From Flavobacteriaceae bacterium UBA5534 (GTDB lineage: Bacteria; Bacteroidota; Bacteroidia; Flavobacteriales; Flavobacteriaceae), in contig DINS01000004.1 of assembly GCA_002426015.1 (NCBI GenBank), forward strand, positions 70,001-134,000: a DNA stretch of 64,000 nucleotides. Reading direction: 5' to 3'. Of this stretch, positions 52,279 to 61,311 are shown piece after piece. A program made the position numbers and the translations under genes. Numbering within the stretch: the first letter of the stretch is position 1; the number at the start of each line of letters is the position of its first letter. The notes under the pieces are model-generated. The model saw only the letters and a program-made list of their open reading frames with translations. It searched no databases and was not told where the DNA came from.

Positions 52279-53274
52279 TTATGAATTGTATGCCCAAGTT
52301 AGATATACCGAGCCCCAGGTAAAGCCTCCTCCAAAAGCAGCAAAAATCAATTTGTCCCCTTTTTTGAGTTGAGATTCGTAATCGTGTAAAAGCAATGGTA
52401 ATGTTGCTGATGTTGTATTTCCGTATTTATGAATGTTCATCATGACTTTATTTTCGTCAAGTTCTATTCTGTTTGCTGTTGCTTCGATGATACGTTTGTT
52501 CGCTTGATGTGCCACAAGCCAAGCAATATCATCTTTTGTTAAATTATTGCGTTCTAATATTTTAACAGTGACGTCTGCCATATTAAAAACCGCGTTTTTA
52601 AAAACCGTTTTTCCTTCTTGAAACACAAAATGTTTTCCTTCTGCAACCGCTTCTGGAGTTGATGGATACGATGAGCCACCGTATGTGGCTTGTAAAAACT
52701 CTCTTCCATTGCCATCACTTCGTAAAATTTCGTCTTGCAGTCCAATGCCTTCCATGTTTGGTTCAAAAAGAACCGCTCCTGCTCCGTCACCAAAAATAAT
52801 ACAGGTAGCTCTATCTTTATAATTGATCATTGAAGAGTTTTTATCCGCTCCAATTAATAAGACTTTTTTGTACTTGCCAGATTCTATATAGCGAGCTGCT
52901 ACCGACATTCCGTATAAAAAACTTGAGCATGCTGCTTCTAAATCAAAGGAAAACGCATTGGTAGCTCCAATATTGGTTGCTGTGAACGCTGCGGTTGATG
53001 CAGCTTTCATGTCGGGAGTTGCAGTTGCAACAATAACCAATTCAATGTCTTTTGGATCGATTCCTGATTTATCTATAAGGTTTTGGGCGGCTTTTATGGC
53101 TAAAAAGGAAGTTCCTTTGCCATCTTCTTTAAGGATTCTTCGTTCCTTTATTCCTGTTCTGGTGGTTATCCATTCGTCATTGGTATCAACTAATGTTTCC
53201 AAAATTTGATTTGTCAATACATAGTCTGGTACGTATCCTCCAATAGCAGTAATTGCAGCAGTGATTTTACTCAT
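52279..53274 (-). CDS. fabH: Beta-ketoacyl-ACP synthase III
   Basis: Starts fatty-acid chains by condensing acyl-CoA with malonyl-ACP. The 331 residues show the nucleophile Cys in LEAACSSFLYG, His in LVAHQANKRIIEA, and Asn in HKYGNTTSATLPLL. GGGFTWGSVYLTW closes the protein. All catalytic residues are intact. It is encoded between rpmF and accB but has a terminator on its 5' side (53405-53432), so it may have its own promoter. Confidence 0.97.
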   Translation of the reverse strand: MSKITAAITAIGGYVPDYVLTNQILETLVDTNDEWITTRTGIKERRILKEDGKGTSFLAIKAAQNLIDKSGIDPKDIELVIVATATPDMKAASTAAFTATNIGATNAFSFDLEAACSSFLYGMSVAARYIESGKYKKVLLIGADKNSSMINYKDRATCIIFGDGAGAVLFEPNMEGIGLQDEILRSDGNGREFLQATYGGSSYPSTPEAVAEGKHFVFQEGKTVFKNAVFNMADVTVKILERNNLTKDDIAWLVAHQANKRIIEATANRIELDENKVMMNIHKYGNTTSATLPLLLHDYESQLKKGDKLIFAAFGGGFTWGSVYLTWAYNS

Positions 53275-53404
53275 TATGTTGAATTAAAATGACCTAAAAT
53301 TGGCAAAAACAGCCAAAAAATGTAAATAATTGTTCAATTTACTAAATATTTGGTCAATTATGGCGCAAATTAAGTTGTTTTTAAGACTTTCAAAAATTAA
53401 TCAT

Positions 53405-53432
53405 AAAAAAAACGCTCAAGGTTGAGCGTTTT
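53405..53432 (-). terminator. Intrinsic terminator after rpmF
   Basis: AAAACGCTCAA (53409-53419) pairs with TTGAGCGTTTT (53422-53432) around GG, with a T run on the minus strand opposite 53410-53405. It separates yceD-rpmF from fabH-accB-accC. Confidence 0.85.
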
Positions 53433-53452
53433 ATTATATGCATGCATAATAG

Positions 53453-53656
53453 TTATGCTAAATTTTCTTCCTTTTCAGAGTTATCGATAAGCACTTGGCC
53501 TCTGTAGTAAAGTTTTCCTTCATGCCAGTGAGCTCTGTGGTATAAGTGCGCTTCTCCTGTAGTAGGACACGTAGCGATTTGTGGAACAGTCGCTTTGTAA
53601 TGTGTTCTTCTTTTATCTCTTCTTGTTTTAGAAATCTTTCTTTTAGGATGTGCCAT
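53453..53656 (-). CDS. rpmF: Ribosomal protein L32
   Basis: A 67-residue large-subunit protein starting MAHPKRKISKTRRDKRRTHY. Many L32 proteins hold zinc with four cysteines; here only Cys29 remains in IATCPTTGEAHLYHRAHW, so this is the zinc-independent form that I associate with Bacteroidota. It follows yceD by 9 bases, the usual pairing. Confidence 0.97.
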   Translation of the reverse strand: MAHPKRKISKTRRDKRRTHYKATVPQIATCPTTGEAHLYHRAHWHEGKLYYRGQVLIDNSEKEENLA

Positions 53657-53665
53657 TTTATATTA

Positions 53666-54217
53666 TTATTTATCCGTTAATAGTTTTTTTAATGTATTCC
53701 AACGAGGATCAATATCCTCTGTTTGTTCTTTTTCTTCAAGCCTTTTGGGGCTTAATTCTTCTAATTTTTTAAGTATGTCTGACTGCAATGTGCCATCAGC
53801 AATGCCTGGATGTATTCGTTTTGCAGGCAACGATAATATGATCAACTCATATATATATTGTGCCACGTTAATTTCATACTCTCCATGAGGAACAATTAAA
53901 ATGTCTTCATTTTCATCGTTATACTCCTCACCAAATTTAACTACCAAATCAAAAGCTCCTTTAATTTTTTGATCATAGGGCTCGTTTGTGGTGTCGCAAT
54001 TGACATTCAATTTGCCAGAAACTTCAAAATGCAATTCTAAAAAGGTGGTTTTCTTTTCAAAACCTAAATCTACTTTTACGTTTACATTATTAAATTCATC
54101 ATACTCAAAATGCTCAAAGAACGTTTTATCAATTTGATACTCAAAATGGTGCTTCCCCAACTTTAAACCAACAAACTGGATGTTGTACTCTTTTAAAGGC
54201 TTCATGTTCGCGTTCAT
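53666..54217 (-). CDS. YceD/DUF177 family protein
   Basis: A 183-residue protein of the DUF177 (YceD) family, typically paired with rpmF and linked in other bacteria to 23S rRNA accumulation. Its middle has the family pattern of a beta-rich domain (ELHFEVSGKLNVNCDTTNEP) and an acidic patch (EEYNDENEDILIVP). The C-terminal LPAKRIHPG and DPRWNTLKKL are conserved features. ATG at 54217 or, four codons on, 54205 are both possible. Confidence 0.9.
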   Translation of the reverse strand: MNANMKPLKEYNIQFVGLKLGKHHFEYQIDKTFFEHFEYDEFNNVNVKVDLGFEKKTTFLELHFEVSGKLNVNCDTTNEPYDQKIKGAFDLVVKFGEEYNDENEDILIVPHGEYEINVAQYIYELIILSLPAKRIHPGIADGTLQSDILKKLEELSPKRLEEKEQTEDIDPRWNTLKKLLTDK

Positions 54218-54278
54218 TTTGAGCCTGCAAATATATAAAATATTTCTTTATTAAAAAGCGCTTATCAACAAAAAATGT

Positions 54279-55325
54279 TTATATCTTTTTTGAGGCTGTT
54301 TTTAGTGGATTTTTTGAAATTCTTTTGTACTCTTTCCTATTCTTGAAAATCTGAATAGCCGTAAAAACCGCTTCTTTAAAAGAGGTTTCGTCAGCGACAC
54401 CTTTTCCTGCAATTTCAAAGGCTGTGCCATGATCTGGTGATGTTCGTACTTTAGATAGGCCTGCAGTAAAATTAACTCCTTCGCCAAAAGTGATGGTCTT
54501 GAAAGGTATCAACCCTTGGTCGTGATAAGAAGCAATAACAGCATCAAAGTTTTTGTAATTTTTTGAGCCAAAGAAGCTATCGGCAGAGTAAGGACCATAG
54601 ACCAATCTGCCTTTTTCTCTAATTTTCTCTAATGTTGGCTTAACAACTTTATCATCCTCTTCTCCTATGACACCATTATCTCCAGCATGAGGGTTGATGC
54701 CCAATACAGCAATGCGTGGTTTGTTTATTTTAAAATCCTTGATCAAAGATTCATAAACCGTATCGACTTTTTCTGTTATTAATTTGGGAGTGATGTGTTT
54801 AGCAACATCTTTTACTGGCACATGGTCGGTTAATAATCCAACTTTTAATTCTTCGGTTACCATAAACATCAAGCTAGAGCCACCGAGTTCTTTTGCCAGA
54901 TAATTGGTGTGTCCTGGGAATTTAAAAGTATCTGATTGAATGGTTAATTTATTAATTGGTGCGGTAACAAGTACATCGATAGCATCACTTTTTAAAGCTT
55001 CGGTTGCTTTTTCTAATGATTGAATTGCAAGTTTTCCGATTTCTTGGTCTTCTTTTCCAAATTCGATAGTTGCATTTTCCTTCCAAACATTCAGCACGTT
55101 GACTTTACCTTCTACGATTTGATTGACATCGTTAATACCATGAAAATTGATAGGATTGTCAAAATGTTTCTTAAAAAAAGACATCGTTTTTATGGATGCG
55201 AAAATCACAGGCGTACAAAACTCAAGCATTCTGGTATCTTCAAAAGTTTTCAGAATAATTTCTGGGCCAATCCCATTTAAATCACCAATTGAAATTCCAA
55301 CTTTAATATAGTCTTCTTTTTTCAT
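54279..55325 (-). CDS. pdxA: 4-hydroxythreonine-4-phosphate dehydrogenase
   Basis: An NAD-dependent enzyme of pyridoxal-phosphate synthesis. The 348 residues begin KVGISIGDLNGIGPEI. The metal-binding His residues are in FPGHTNYLA, INPHAGDNGVIG and ASYHDQGLIPFK. RTSPDHGTAFEIAGKG is the C-terminal signature. It is the first gene of the minus-strand series leading to yceD and rpmF, and is divergent from ribE with 58 bases between starts. Confidence 0.96.
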   Translation of the reverse strand: MKKEDYIKVGISIGDLNGIGPEIILKTFEDTRMLEFCTPVIFASIKTMSFFKKHFDNPINFHGINDVNQIVEGKVNVLNVWKENATIEFGKEDQEIGKLAIQSLEKATEALKSDAIDVLVTAPINKLTIQSDTFKFPGHTNYLAKELGGSSLMFMVTEELKVGLLTDHVPVKDVAKHITPKLITEKVDTVYESLIKDFKINKPRIAVLGINPHAGDNGVIGEEDDKVVKPTLEKIREKGRLVYGPYSADSFFGSKNYKNFDAVIASYHDQGLIPFKTITFGEGVNFTAGLSKVRTSPDHGTAFEIAGKGVADETSFKEAVFTAIQIFKNRKEYKRISKNPLKTASKKI

Positions 55326-55383
55326 TAAACCTTTATCTTTGTGTATAATTCATTATCGCAAATTTAACCATTTATTCGACATT

Positions 55384-55974
55384 ATGTTTACAGGAATCAT
55401 TGAAGATTTAGGAGTTGTCACAAATTTAGTTTATGAGCAAGACAATCTTCATCTTACACTTAAAAGCAAAATCATTCACGAACTTAAAATCGATCAAAGT
55501 GTAGCGCATAATGGTGTTTGCTTGACAGTTGTAGCCATAAAGAATGATACTTATACGGTTACGGCCATTAGAGAAACATTGGACAAAACCTCGATTGGCA
55601 ACCTAAAAGTAAATGACATTGTTAATCTGGAGCGTGCTATGAAACTTGGCGACCGTCTTGATGGCCACATTGTTCAAGGCCACGTTGACCAAACTGCTGT
55701 TTGTGTATCGATTGAACCAAAAAATGGAAGTTGGGTCTTTACTTTTGAATATGATGCAACATTAAACAATATGACCATTGAAAAAGGGTCAATTACCGTT
55801 AACGGTGTGAGCCTGACTGTGGTTAACTCCAAAAAAAGCAGCTTTAGTGTTGCTATTATTCCCTACACTTTTGAACATACAAATTTTAAACTGCTTAAAA
55901 CCAATAGTATCGTTAACCTGGAATTTGACGTGTTGGGAAAATACGTACAGCGTTTATACCAACTTCAAAATTAA
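55384..55974 (+). CDS. ribE: Riboflavin synthase
   Basis: Dismutates two 6,7-dimethyl-8-ribityllumazine molecules to riboflavin. The 196 residues form two tandem lumazine-binding domains. The first starts MFTGIIEDLGVV with VAHNGVCLTVVA, and the second has GHIVQGHVDQTAVC and GSITVNGVSLTVVN. The ATG at 55384 gives the family start exactly; an upstream start would add 15 unrelated residues. It is a single gene, ending next to the convergent PID-CTERM gene. Confidence 0.96.
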   Translation: MFTGIIEDLGVVTNLVYEQDNLHLTLKSKIIHELKIDQSVAHNGVCLTVVAIKNDTYTVTAIRETLDKTSIGNLKVNDIVNLERAMKLGDRLDGHIVQGHVDQTAVCVSIEPKNGSWVFTFEYDATLNNMTIEKGSITVNGVSLTVVNSKKSSFSVAIIPYTFEHTNFKLLKTNSIVNLEFDVLGKYVQRLYQLQN

Positions 55975-55975
55975 T

Positions 55976-56182
55976 TTAAATTAATTTTTTTAATCTCTGT
56001 ATTTTTTTGAAAACCCCATAAAGCAAAGCAATAACAACAAGCGCTATCAGACCATTGTCGATGGGTAGCCCTGGAGGTGGTGGTGGCATAGGAGGAGGCG
56101 GCTCATTGACTTGAGCTGAACATACAAAACTTATTAATACAAATAAGATTGAGGCTAAAAAGTTCTTGTTTTGTATTTTCAT
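55976..56182 (-). CDS. PID-CTERM mini-protein
   Basis: A 68-residue exported protein from the ATG at 56182: signal peptide (about 1-24, ending VCSAQ), a short proline-rich stretch (PPPPMPPPPPGLPIDNG), a hydrophobic helix and a basic tail FKKIQRLKKLI. The Pro-Ile-Asp, helix and basic end match what I recall as the PID-CTERM sorting tail of Bacteroidota, which is processed and exported by an unknown machinery. With almost nothing between signal and tail, the role is unclear. Confidence 0.75.
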   Translation of the reverse strand: MKIQNKNFLASILFVLISFVCSAQVNEPPPPMPPPPPGLPIDNGLIALVVIALLYGVFKKIQRLKKLI

Positions 56183-56505
56183 TACTAAATTTATGACGTA
56201 AATGTATAAAAAAAAGCGAGTTAACAAAATTAAAACTAAAAAAAACATCTACCAAAAGCAAAAAACATCGATAAACGGCATAGTCTTGATAACAAAATGC
56301 TAGTCATTTTTTATAATATCAAATATATGATTTTTTGAGACGTGATGTTCAGTTTGAATCAAATTTGATAATAAGCAAACGTTATTTGCTTTAGTTTATT
56401 TTTTACCTGTTTGACCTGCTATTAATTTGCAAAATTCTATATACGATATAATATCATTGTCGGTTTTAACTTTAAGAGAAACCGAACAGAAGTGTATATA
56501 AAAAC
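56183..56505. other. Gene-free stretch between the PID-CTERM gene and the CAU tRNA
   Basis: About 320 AT-rich bases. It contains a hairpin TCGGTTT (56460-56466) / AAACCGA (56479-56485) without a T run. I see no frame or RNA gene that I can support. Confidence 0.5.
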
Positions 56506-56533
56506 AAAAAACCTTTTGCTGAACAAAAGGTTT
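56506..56533 (-). terminator. Terminator of the CAU tRNA
   Basis: On the minus strand AAACCTTTTG pairs with CAAAAGGTTT (56533-56524 with 56518-56509), followed by a T run to 56506. It lies just after the tRNA 3' end. Confidence 0.8.
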
Positions 56534-56539
56534 GAAGTG

Positions 56540-56613
56540 TGGTCCCACTTGGGCTCGAACCAAGGACCACCTGATTATGAGTCAGGTGCTCTAACCAACT
56601 GAGCTATGGGACC
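56540..56613 (-). tRNA. tRNA with anticodon CAU (Met or lysidine-modified Ile)
   Basis: A 74-base cloverleaf: acceptor GGTCCCA/TGGGACC, D arm GCTC/GAGC, anticodon arm CCTGA-CTCATAA-TCAGG, T arm CTTGG-TTCGAGC-CCAAG, discriminator A73. CCA is not encoded. CAU is shared by elongator tRNA-Met and tRNA-Ile2. The C4-G69 and C5-G68 pairs favour the Ile2 type recognised by TilS, but that is weak evidence. It is a lone tRNA with its own terminator. Confidence 0.92.
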
Positions 56614-56660
56614 AAAATTGGCTGCAAATCTAATATTAATTTTAAAACTCTACAAGAATT

Positions 56661-57065
56661 TTATTTCTTAATGTCTTGGCACAATTCAATAAGAACGCCA
56701 TTTGTAGTTTTAGGGTGTAAAAACACAACAAGCTTATTGTCTGCTCCTTTTTTTGGTGTTTTATTTAATACTTGAAATCCTTCTTTGGTTAAACGCTCTA
56801 TTTCCTCTTCAATATTTTCAACAGCAAAAGCTATATGGTGAATACCTTCTCCCTTTTTTTCTATAAATTTTGCAATTGGACTATCTGTACTTGTTGCTTC
56901 CAATAATTCTATTTTATTGGGTCCTGCCTTAAAAAAAGAGGTTTTTACGCCTTCGCTTTCAACTGCTTCAATTTTATAATGTTTTTTACCAAATAACGCA
57001 GCAAACAATTCATTAGACTCATCTAAATTTTTAACAGCAATCCCAATATGTTCTATTTTTTTCAT
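56661..57065 (-). CDS. mce: Methylmalonyl-CoA epimerase
   Basis: Interconverts the epimers of methylmalonyl-CoA in propionate/succinate metabolism. A 134-residue vicinal-oxygen-chelate protein from the ATG at 57065, starting MKKIEHIGIAVKNLDES. The metal ligands are in KIEHIGIAV, EGIHHIAFAVENI and VLIELCQDIKK. A hairpin (57072-57089) lies directly before the start codon. Confidence 0.93.
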   Translation of the reverse strand: MKKIEHIGIAVKNLDESNELFAALFGKKHYKIEAVESEGVKTSFFKAGPNKIELLEATSTDSPIAKFIEKKGEGIHHIAFAVENIEEEIERLTKEGFQVLNKTPKKGADNKLVVFLHPKTTNGVLIELCQDIKK

Positions 57066-57071
57066 ATTTAC

Positions 57072-57089
57072 TTCCCACAAAAGTGGGAA
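57072..57089. repeat. Palindrome TTCCCAC-AAAA-GTGGGAA before mce
   Basis: A perfect 7-bp stem with AAAA loop, 6 bases upstream of the mce start. It would fold in the 5' leader of mce. It resembles REP-type palindromes such as the one at 30135 but differs in sequence. Confidence 0.5.
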
Positions 57090-57145
57090 TCACTTTTAAA
57101 TTCAACTTTATACTTTCAAAAGTACAATATTCCTTAAATATGCTC

Positions 57146-57153
57146 TATTTTTG
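57146..57153 (+). promoter_or_regulatory. Promoter -7 box (TATTTTTG) upstream of rbfA
   Basis: An exact TAnnTTTG box 80 bases before the TTG start of rbfA, in the divergent region shared with mce. Confidence 0.4.
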
Positions 57154-57233
57154 CAGCTGAAAAGCTATTGCTTTAGGCTTTTATTTATTAATTTTAAGTC
57201 CTTTAGAATATTAAAGGCGTAAAAAAGTTTGTT

Positions 57234-57629
57234 TTGGAAGAAAGTCACAGACAGAAAAAAATAGGTGGAATTTTACAACAAGATTTAGTTGAAGTGCTAC
57301 AAGGTGCTGCAACTAAAGGTGGATTAAGAGGTATTATTATTTCGGTGAGTAAAGTAAATGTTACTGCAGACTTATCGATTGCAAAGGTGTATTTGAGTAT
57401 TTTTCCAAATAAAGAAGGTGCTGAATTGTTGAAAGGCATTCGATCTAACACGCCATTAATTCGTCATGAATTAGCACAACGAACCAAAAATCAACTTCGA
57501 AGAATGCCAAATTTAGAGTTCTTTATTGATGACTCTTTAGAATACATTGAGCGTATTGACAAGTCTTTAAAAGGAGAAGACAACCCAATTAAAGATGCTA
57601 ACCTATTAGATAAGCGTAAAAAGTCGTAG
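57234..57629 (+). CDS. rbfA: 30S ribosome-binding factor A
   Basis: RbfA assists maturation of the 16S rRNA 5' end in 30S assembly. The 131 residues have the KH-like fold: EESHRQKKIGGILQQDLVEVLQ at the N terminus (quoted here in part), VSKVNVTADLSIAKVYLSIF in the middle, and TKNQLRRMPNLEFFIDDSLE at the end. No ATG precedes the conserved start, so the TTG at 57234 is used. A permease gene follows after 70 bases. Confidence 0.93.
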   Translation: MEESHRQKKIGGILQQDLVEVLQGAATKGGLRGIIISVSKVNVTADLSIAKVYLSIFPNKEGAELLKGIRSNTPLIRHELAQRTKNQLRRMPNLEFFIDDSLEYIERIDKSLKGEDNPIKDANLLDKRKKS

Positions 57630-57699
57630 TTAGCTTAAAATAAAATCTTCAACCTATGCGCTATATATTGAATCTCTGTTCTCTTACTTAAGTATAAAC

Positions 57700-58902
57700 A
57701 TGAATTTTTCACTATATATAGCCAAGCGTTATTTATTTACTAAAAGCAGTAGTAATGCTATTAATATTATGACTGTTATCGCTGTTTCAGGAGTAATTGT
57801 ATCTGCAGCAGCTCTTTTTATTGTGCTTTCGGGTTTTGCGGGTTTAAAAGACTTTAGCTTGCAATTTTCTTCTTATGTAGATCCAGATTTAAAGATTGTT
57901 CCTTCTCAGGGTAAATCGTTTGTTTATACTGAAAACGATTCTGTCAAGCTTAATTCTATTGAAGGTATTGCTGGTTATTCAAAAATTATTGAAGAACGTG
58001 TTATTCTTGAATTTGATGACAAGCGAAAATTAGCAACTATTAAAGGTGTTGATGAAAATTACAATAAAGTCACTTCTATCGACTCCATGATTGCACAAGG
58101 TGTTTGGTTTGAGAACAATACAGATCAAGTGGTTTCTGGTTGGGGAATTTCTAATAACTTATCATTTGGTGTTTTAGATTATGCTAAAAGCCTAACTATT
58201 TATGTTCCGAAACCAGGAAAAGGTCAAATAAGCTCATTTAAAAGTGTTTATAATTCTGTAAATGCAATTAATGTTGGTGTGTTTCAGATTAATGAAGAGC
58301 TAGATAATGAGTATGTGTATGCCAATATTAATACTGCAAAATACTTACTAAATTATAAACATAATCAGATTAGTGGTATTGAGCTAAAATTAAAAGAAAA
58401 TGCCGATGAAACTCTTGTAAAAGAAGCCATTGAAAACGCGTTTGGTAATCGTCTTGTAGTGAAAAACAGAATTCAATTAAACGATTCACTTTATAAAATG
58501 CTGAATACGGAAAATTTAGCTGTTTACTTGATTTTTACTTTGGTAATTATTATTGCTTTATTTAATGTAATTGGTGCTTTAATTATGATGATATTAGATA
58601 AAAAAGGCTCATTACACACGCTTTTTAATCTTGGAGCAACTACAAAAGAAATTAAAAGAATATTTTTTCTTCAAGGAAGTTTAATGTCTGTTTTAGGAGG
58701 AATTATTGGAACAACTATAGGTTTTGTTATTGTATTGCTTCAGAAACAATTTGAACTAGTAATGATTACTCCTTCACTACCTTATCCTGTGACTATTGAA
58801 ATTATGAATATTTTTCTGGTGCTAATTACTATAACTGTGTTAGGATTAATAGCATCTAAAATAGCGTCAGGAAGAATTAGTGAGACATTAGTAAGAAGCT
58901 AA
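57700..58902 (+). CDS. FtsX/LolC-E-type ABC permease
   Basis: A 400-residue protein with one N-terminal helix (about 20-45), a large periplasmic MacB-PCD-like domain (about 50-260) and three C-terminal helices (about 275-395). MNFSLYIAKRYLFTKSSSNAINIMTVIAV at the start (first part YIAKRYLFTKSSSNA) is typical of LolC/LolE-like permeases for lipoprotein release. No ATPase is adjacent, so the partner is elsewhere. It is convergent with the dihydrouridine synthase gene, 3 bases apart. Confidence 0.9.
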   Translation: MNFSLYIAKRYLFTKSSSNAINIMTVIAVSGVIVSAAALFIVLSGFAGLKDFSLQFSSYVDPDLKIVPSQGKSFVYTENDSVKLNSIEGIAGYSKIIEERVILEFDDKRKLATIKGVDENYNKVTSIDSMIAQGVWFENNTDQVVSGWGISNNLSFGVLDYAKSLTIYVPKPGKGQISSFKSVYNSVNAINVGVFQINEELDNEYVYANINTAKYLLNYKHNQISGIELKLKENADETLVKEAIENAFGNRLVVKNRIQLNDSLYKMLNTENLAVYLIFTLVIIIALFNVIGALIMMILDKKGSLHTLFNLGATTKEIKRIFFLQGSLMSVLGGIIGTTIGFVIVLLQKQFELVMITPSLPYPVTIEIMNIFLVLITITVLGLIASKIASGRISETLVRS

Positions 58903-58905
58903 TTT

Positions 58906-59898
58906 TTAAGCAAACTCATACCCAGAAAACACTTCTAAAACCTCATCAAAGGCAGCAAAAACATCAACAGAATCATCGCTTGTTACCATTTTCATTCTGT
59001 ATTCCTTAAAGTTTGGAATGCCTTTGAAATAGTTTGTATAATGACGTCTTGTTTCAAAAACACCTAGTTTTTCACCTTTCCAATCTATAGACATTTGTAA
59101 ATGTCTGCGAGCAGCATCAACACGCTCTTCTAAACTTACTGGAGCCAAATGCTCACCTGTTTTAAAAAAGTGTTTTACTTGTTTAAAAAACCAAGGGTTG
59201 CCAATGCTTGCGCGACCAATCATACAGCCATCTAAACCATATACATCACGCATTTCCATTGCTCTTTCAGGCGAATCAACATCACCATTTCCAAACACAG
59301 GAATATGCATACGCTGATTGTTTTTAACTTCTGCTATTGGTTTCCAGTCTGCATCACCTTTATACATTTGTGATCGAGTGCGCCCATGAATAGAAATGGC
59401 TTTACATCCAACATCTTGCAAACGTTCAGCAACCTCAACAATTCTAATAGAATCATGATCCCAACCTAAACGGGTTTTTACCGTTATTGGTAAGTGGGTG
59501 CGCTTTACCATTTCTTCGGTAAGTTTTACCATTAAGTCGATATCTTTTAAGATTCCTGCTCCAGCGCCTTTACAAACCACTTTTTTAACAGGACACCCAA
59601 AATTTATATCTATAATATCTGGATTCGATTTTTCAACAATATCAACAGTTTGTAGCATGCTGTCTAGTTCAGCTCCAAAAATTTGAATACCTACAGGTCG
59701 TTCTTTTTCGTAAATATCAAGTTTCATAACGCTTTTTGCTGCATCACGAATTAAGCCTTCACTAGAGATAAATTCGGTGTAAACAACATCTGCACCTTGT
59801 TCTTTGCATAACGCTCTAAAAGGTGGATCGCTAACGTCTTCCATTGGTGCTAAAAGCAATGGAAAGTCTGGAAGTTGTATGTCGCCTATTTTTACCAT
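58906..59898 (-). CDS. dusB: tRNA-dihydrouridine synthase
   Basis: An FMN enzyme that reduces uridine in the tRNA D loop. The 330 residues start IGDIQLPDFPLLLAPMEDVS. The active-site Cys lies in DINFGCPVKKVVCKGAGAG, SIHGRTRSQMYKG is the FMN-phosphate-proximal segment, and FGNGDVDSPERA and GCMIGRASIGNPW complete the TIM-barrel signature. It matches the DusB branch best. A single gene with no obvious partner. Confidence 0.93.
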   Translation of the reverse strand: MVKIGDIQLPDFPLLLAPMEDVSDPPFRALCKEQGADVVYTEFISSEGLIRDAAKSVMKLDIYEKERPVGIQIFGAELDSMLQTVDIVEKSNPDIIDINFGCPVKKVVCKGAGAGILKDIDLMVKLTEEMVKRTHLPITVKTRLGWDHDSIRIVEVAERLQDVGCKAISIHGRTRSQMYKGDADWKPIAEVKNNQRMHIPVFGNGDVDSPERAMEMRDVYGLDGCMIGRASIGNPWFFKQVKHFFKTGEHLAPVSLEERVDAARRHLQMSIDWKGEKLGVFETRRHYTNYFKGIPNFKEYRMKMVTSDDSVDVFAAFDEVLEVFSGYEFA

Positions 59899-59944
59899 TA
59901 TTGTTTTAAATATTTTGCAAAAGTATTGAAATTGATAGAATTAT

Positions 59945-61171
59945 CTAGAATTTTAAATCTACTTCAATTTGTTTACCGTTTCTATCTACTATTACTTTAG
60001 TGCTATCGCCTTCATTAAAAACCGATAGTGCTCGCATATAACTCATCATATCTACAATTGTGCTATCGCCTAATTTAATGACAATATCACCTTTTTGTAA
60101 TCCTGCTTTTTGAGCTGGTTTGTCTTCGCTTACGCCATCAATTCGCATACCTTTTCCATCAAACATATAATCTGGTATAACGCCTAATCCAACTTTAAAT
60201 CGAGGTGTTTCTTCACTTTCGTTTTTGGTTTTTCTGAATTGTAATTTTCCTGCTTTATCTAAATCGGAAATAACATCAAAAATATAATTAGAAATAGCCT
60301 CCATCCCTTCATAATTCAACTTGTCAGAATCATCGCCTGGTTTATGATAATCTTCATGTTGACCTGTGAAAAAATGCAATACAGGAATATCACTCAAATA
60401 AAACGATGTATGGTCAGATGGGCCAACACCAGATTCTTTTTCTATTAACTTAAACCTCGTATTATTTGCCATTAATGATTGCTTAAAACGCGGAGAAGTA
60501 CCAACACCATAAACAGCCAATGTACTATCGGCTTTTAAGCGTCCAACCATATCCATATTTATCATGTAGTTAGCTTTTTTAATATCGATTGTTGGATTTT
60601 TTACAAAGTAATTACTTCCTAAAAGCCCCATTTCTTCTCCTGAAAAAGCCATAAATAAGTAATTGTTACTCTTGTTTGCGTTTTTCAACTTACTAATTAA
60701 GTCTAACATCACAGCAACTCCACTAGCATTGTCATCTGCTCCATTATGAATAGCCTTTTCTTTTCCTCTATATAATGAACCTTCGCTACCAAAACCTAAA
60801 TGATCATAATGCGCTCCAATAATAATAGTTTGTTCTGCATTATTATTTATAAAACCCAAAATGTTTGTTCCTGTAATTGTGCTGTCTTCAGCCATAGTTA
60901 CGTAAGACACTTCGCTATGAGGATCTGTTTTTGGTTTAAAGCTAAATGTTTGAAAAAAGCCATTAGTTCCTTTTGGCTCAAGGCCTAAATCTTTAAATCG
61001 TTTAGAGATATATTTTGCAGCTTCTTGTTCGCCTTTAGTTCCTGTTTCTCTACCTTCATACGCATCTGAAGCCAAAACAGCAATATCTTCTTTTATTGTA
61101 ATAGCTTTTGTTGAATTGTTTTTACATGATGTTAGAATCATCAAAAAAAGTAAGACATATATTGTTTTCAT
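59945..61171 (-). CDS. M28 family metallopeptidase lipoprotein with PDZ domain
   Basis: A 408-residue exported zinc aminopeptidase. Signal with lipobox Cys16 (LLFLMILTSC). Zinc ligands are in GAHYDHLGFG, NGADDNASGVAVML, SGEEMGLLG, NMDMVGR and GPSDHTSFYL. A PDZ domain (about 318-408; QKGDIVIKLGDSTIVD) is at the C terminus. No acidic surface-export signal follows the Cys, so a periplasmic location is likely. The ATG at 61171 is preferred over a start eight codons earlier because it gives a proper signal peptide. Confidence 0.92.
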   Translation of the reverse strand: MKTIYVLLFLMILTSCKNNSTKAITIKEDIAVLASDAYEGRETGTKGEQEAAKYISKRFKDLGLEPKGTNGFFQTFSFKPKTDPHSEVSYVTMAEDSTITGTNILGFINNNAEQTIIIGAHYDHLGFGSEGSLYRGKEKAIHNGADDNASGVAVMLDLISKLKNANKSNNYLFMAFSGEEMGLLGSNYFVKNPTIDIKKANYMINMDMVGRLKADSTLAVYGVGTSPRFKQSLMANNTRFKLIEKESGVGPSDHTSFYLSDIPVLHFFTGQHEDYHKPGDDSDKLNYEGMEAISNYIFDVISDLDKAGKLQFRKTKNESEETPRFKVGLGVIPDYMFDGKGMRIDGVSEDKPAQKAGLQKGDIVIKLGDSTIVDMMSYMRALSVFNEGDSTKVIVDRNGKQIEVDLKF

Positions 61172-61311
61172 TTCTAAAGTATTAATTTTACACAAAATTA
61201 GGTAATATTTATATAAACCAGATGAAATGCCTACAACTACATATTTAGATTTTTACTACTTTGATAATATTGGCATCACATCTGACATAAAAAACAAATA
61301 ATAAATTACAG

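Noticed and set aside
56540..56613. A tRNA attachment site for an integrated element
   Set aside because: No second copy of the tRNA 3' end and no integrase or phage gene is seen on either side.
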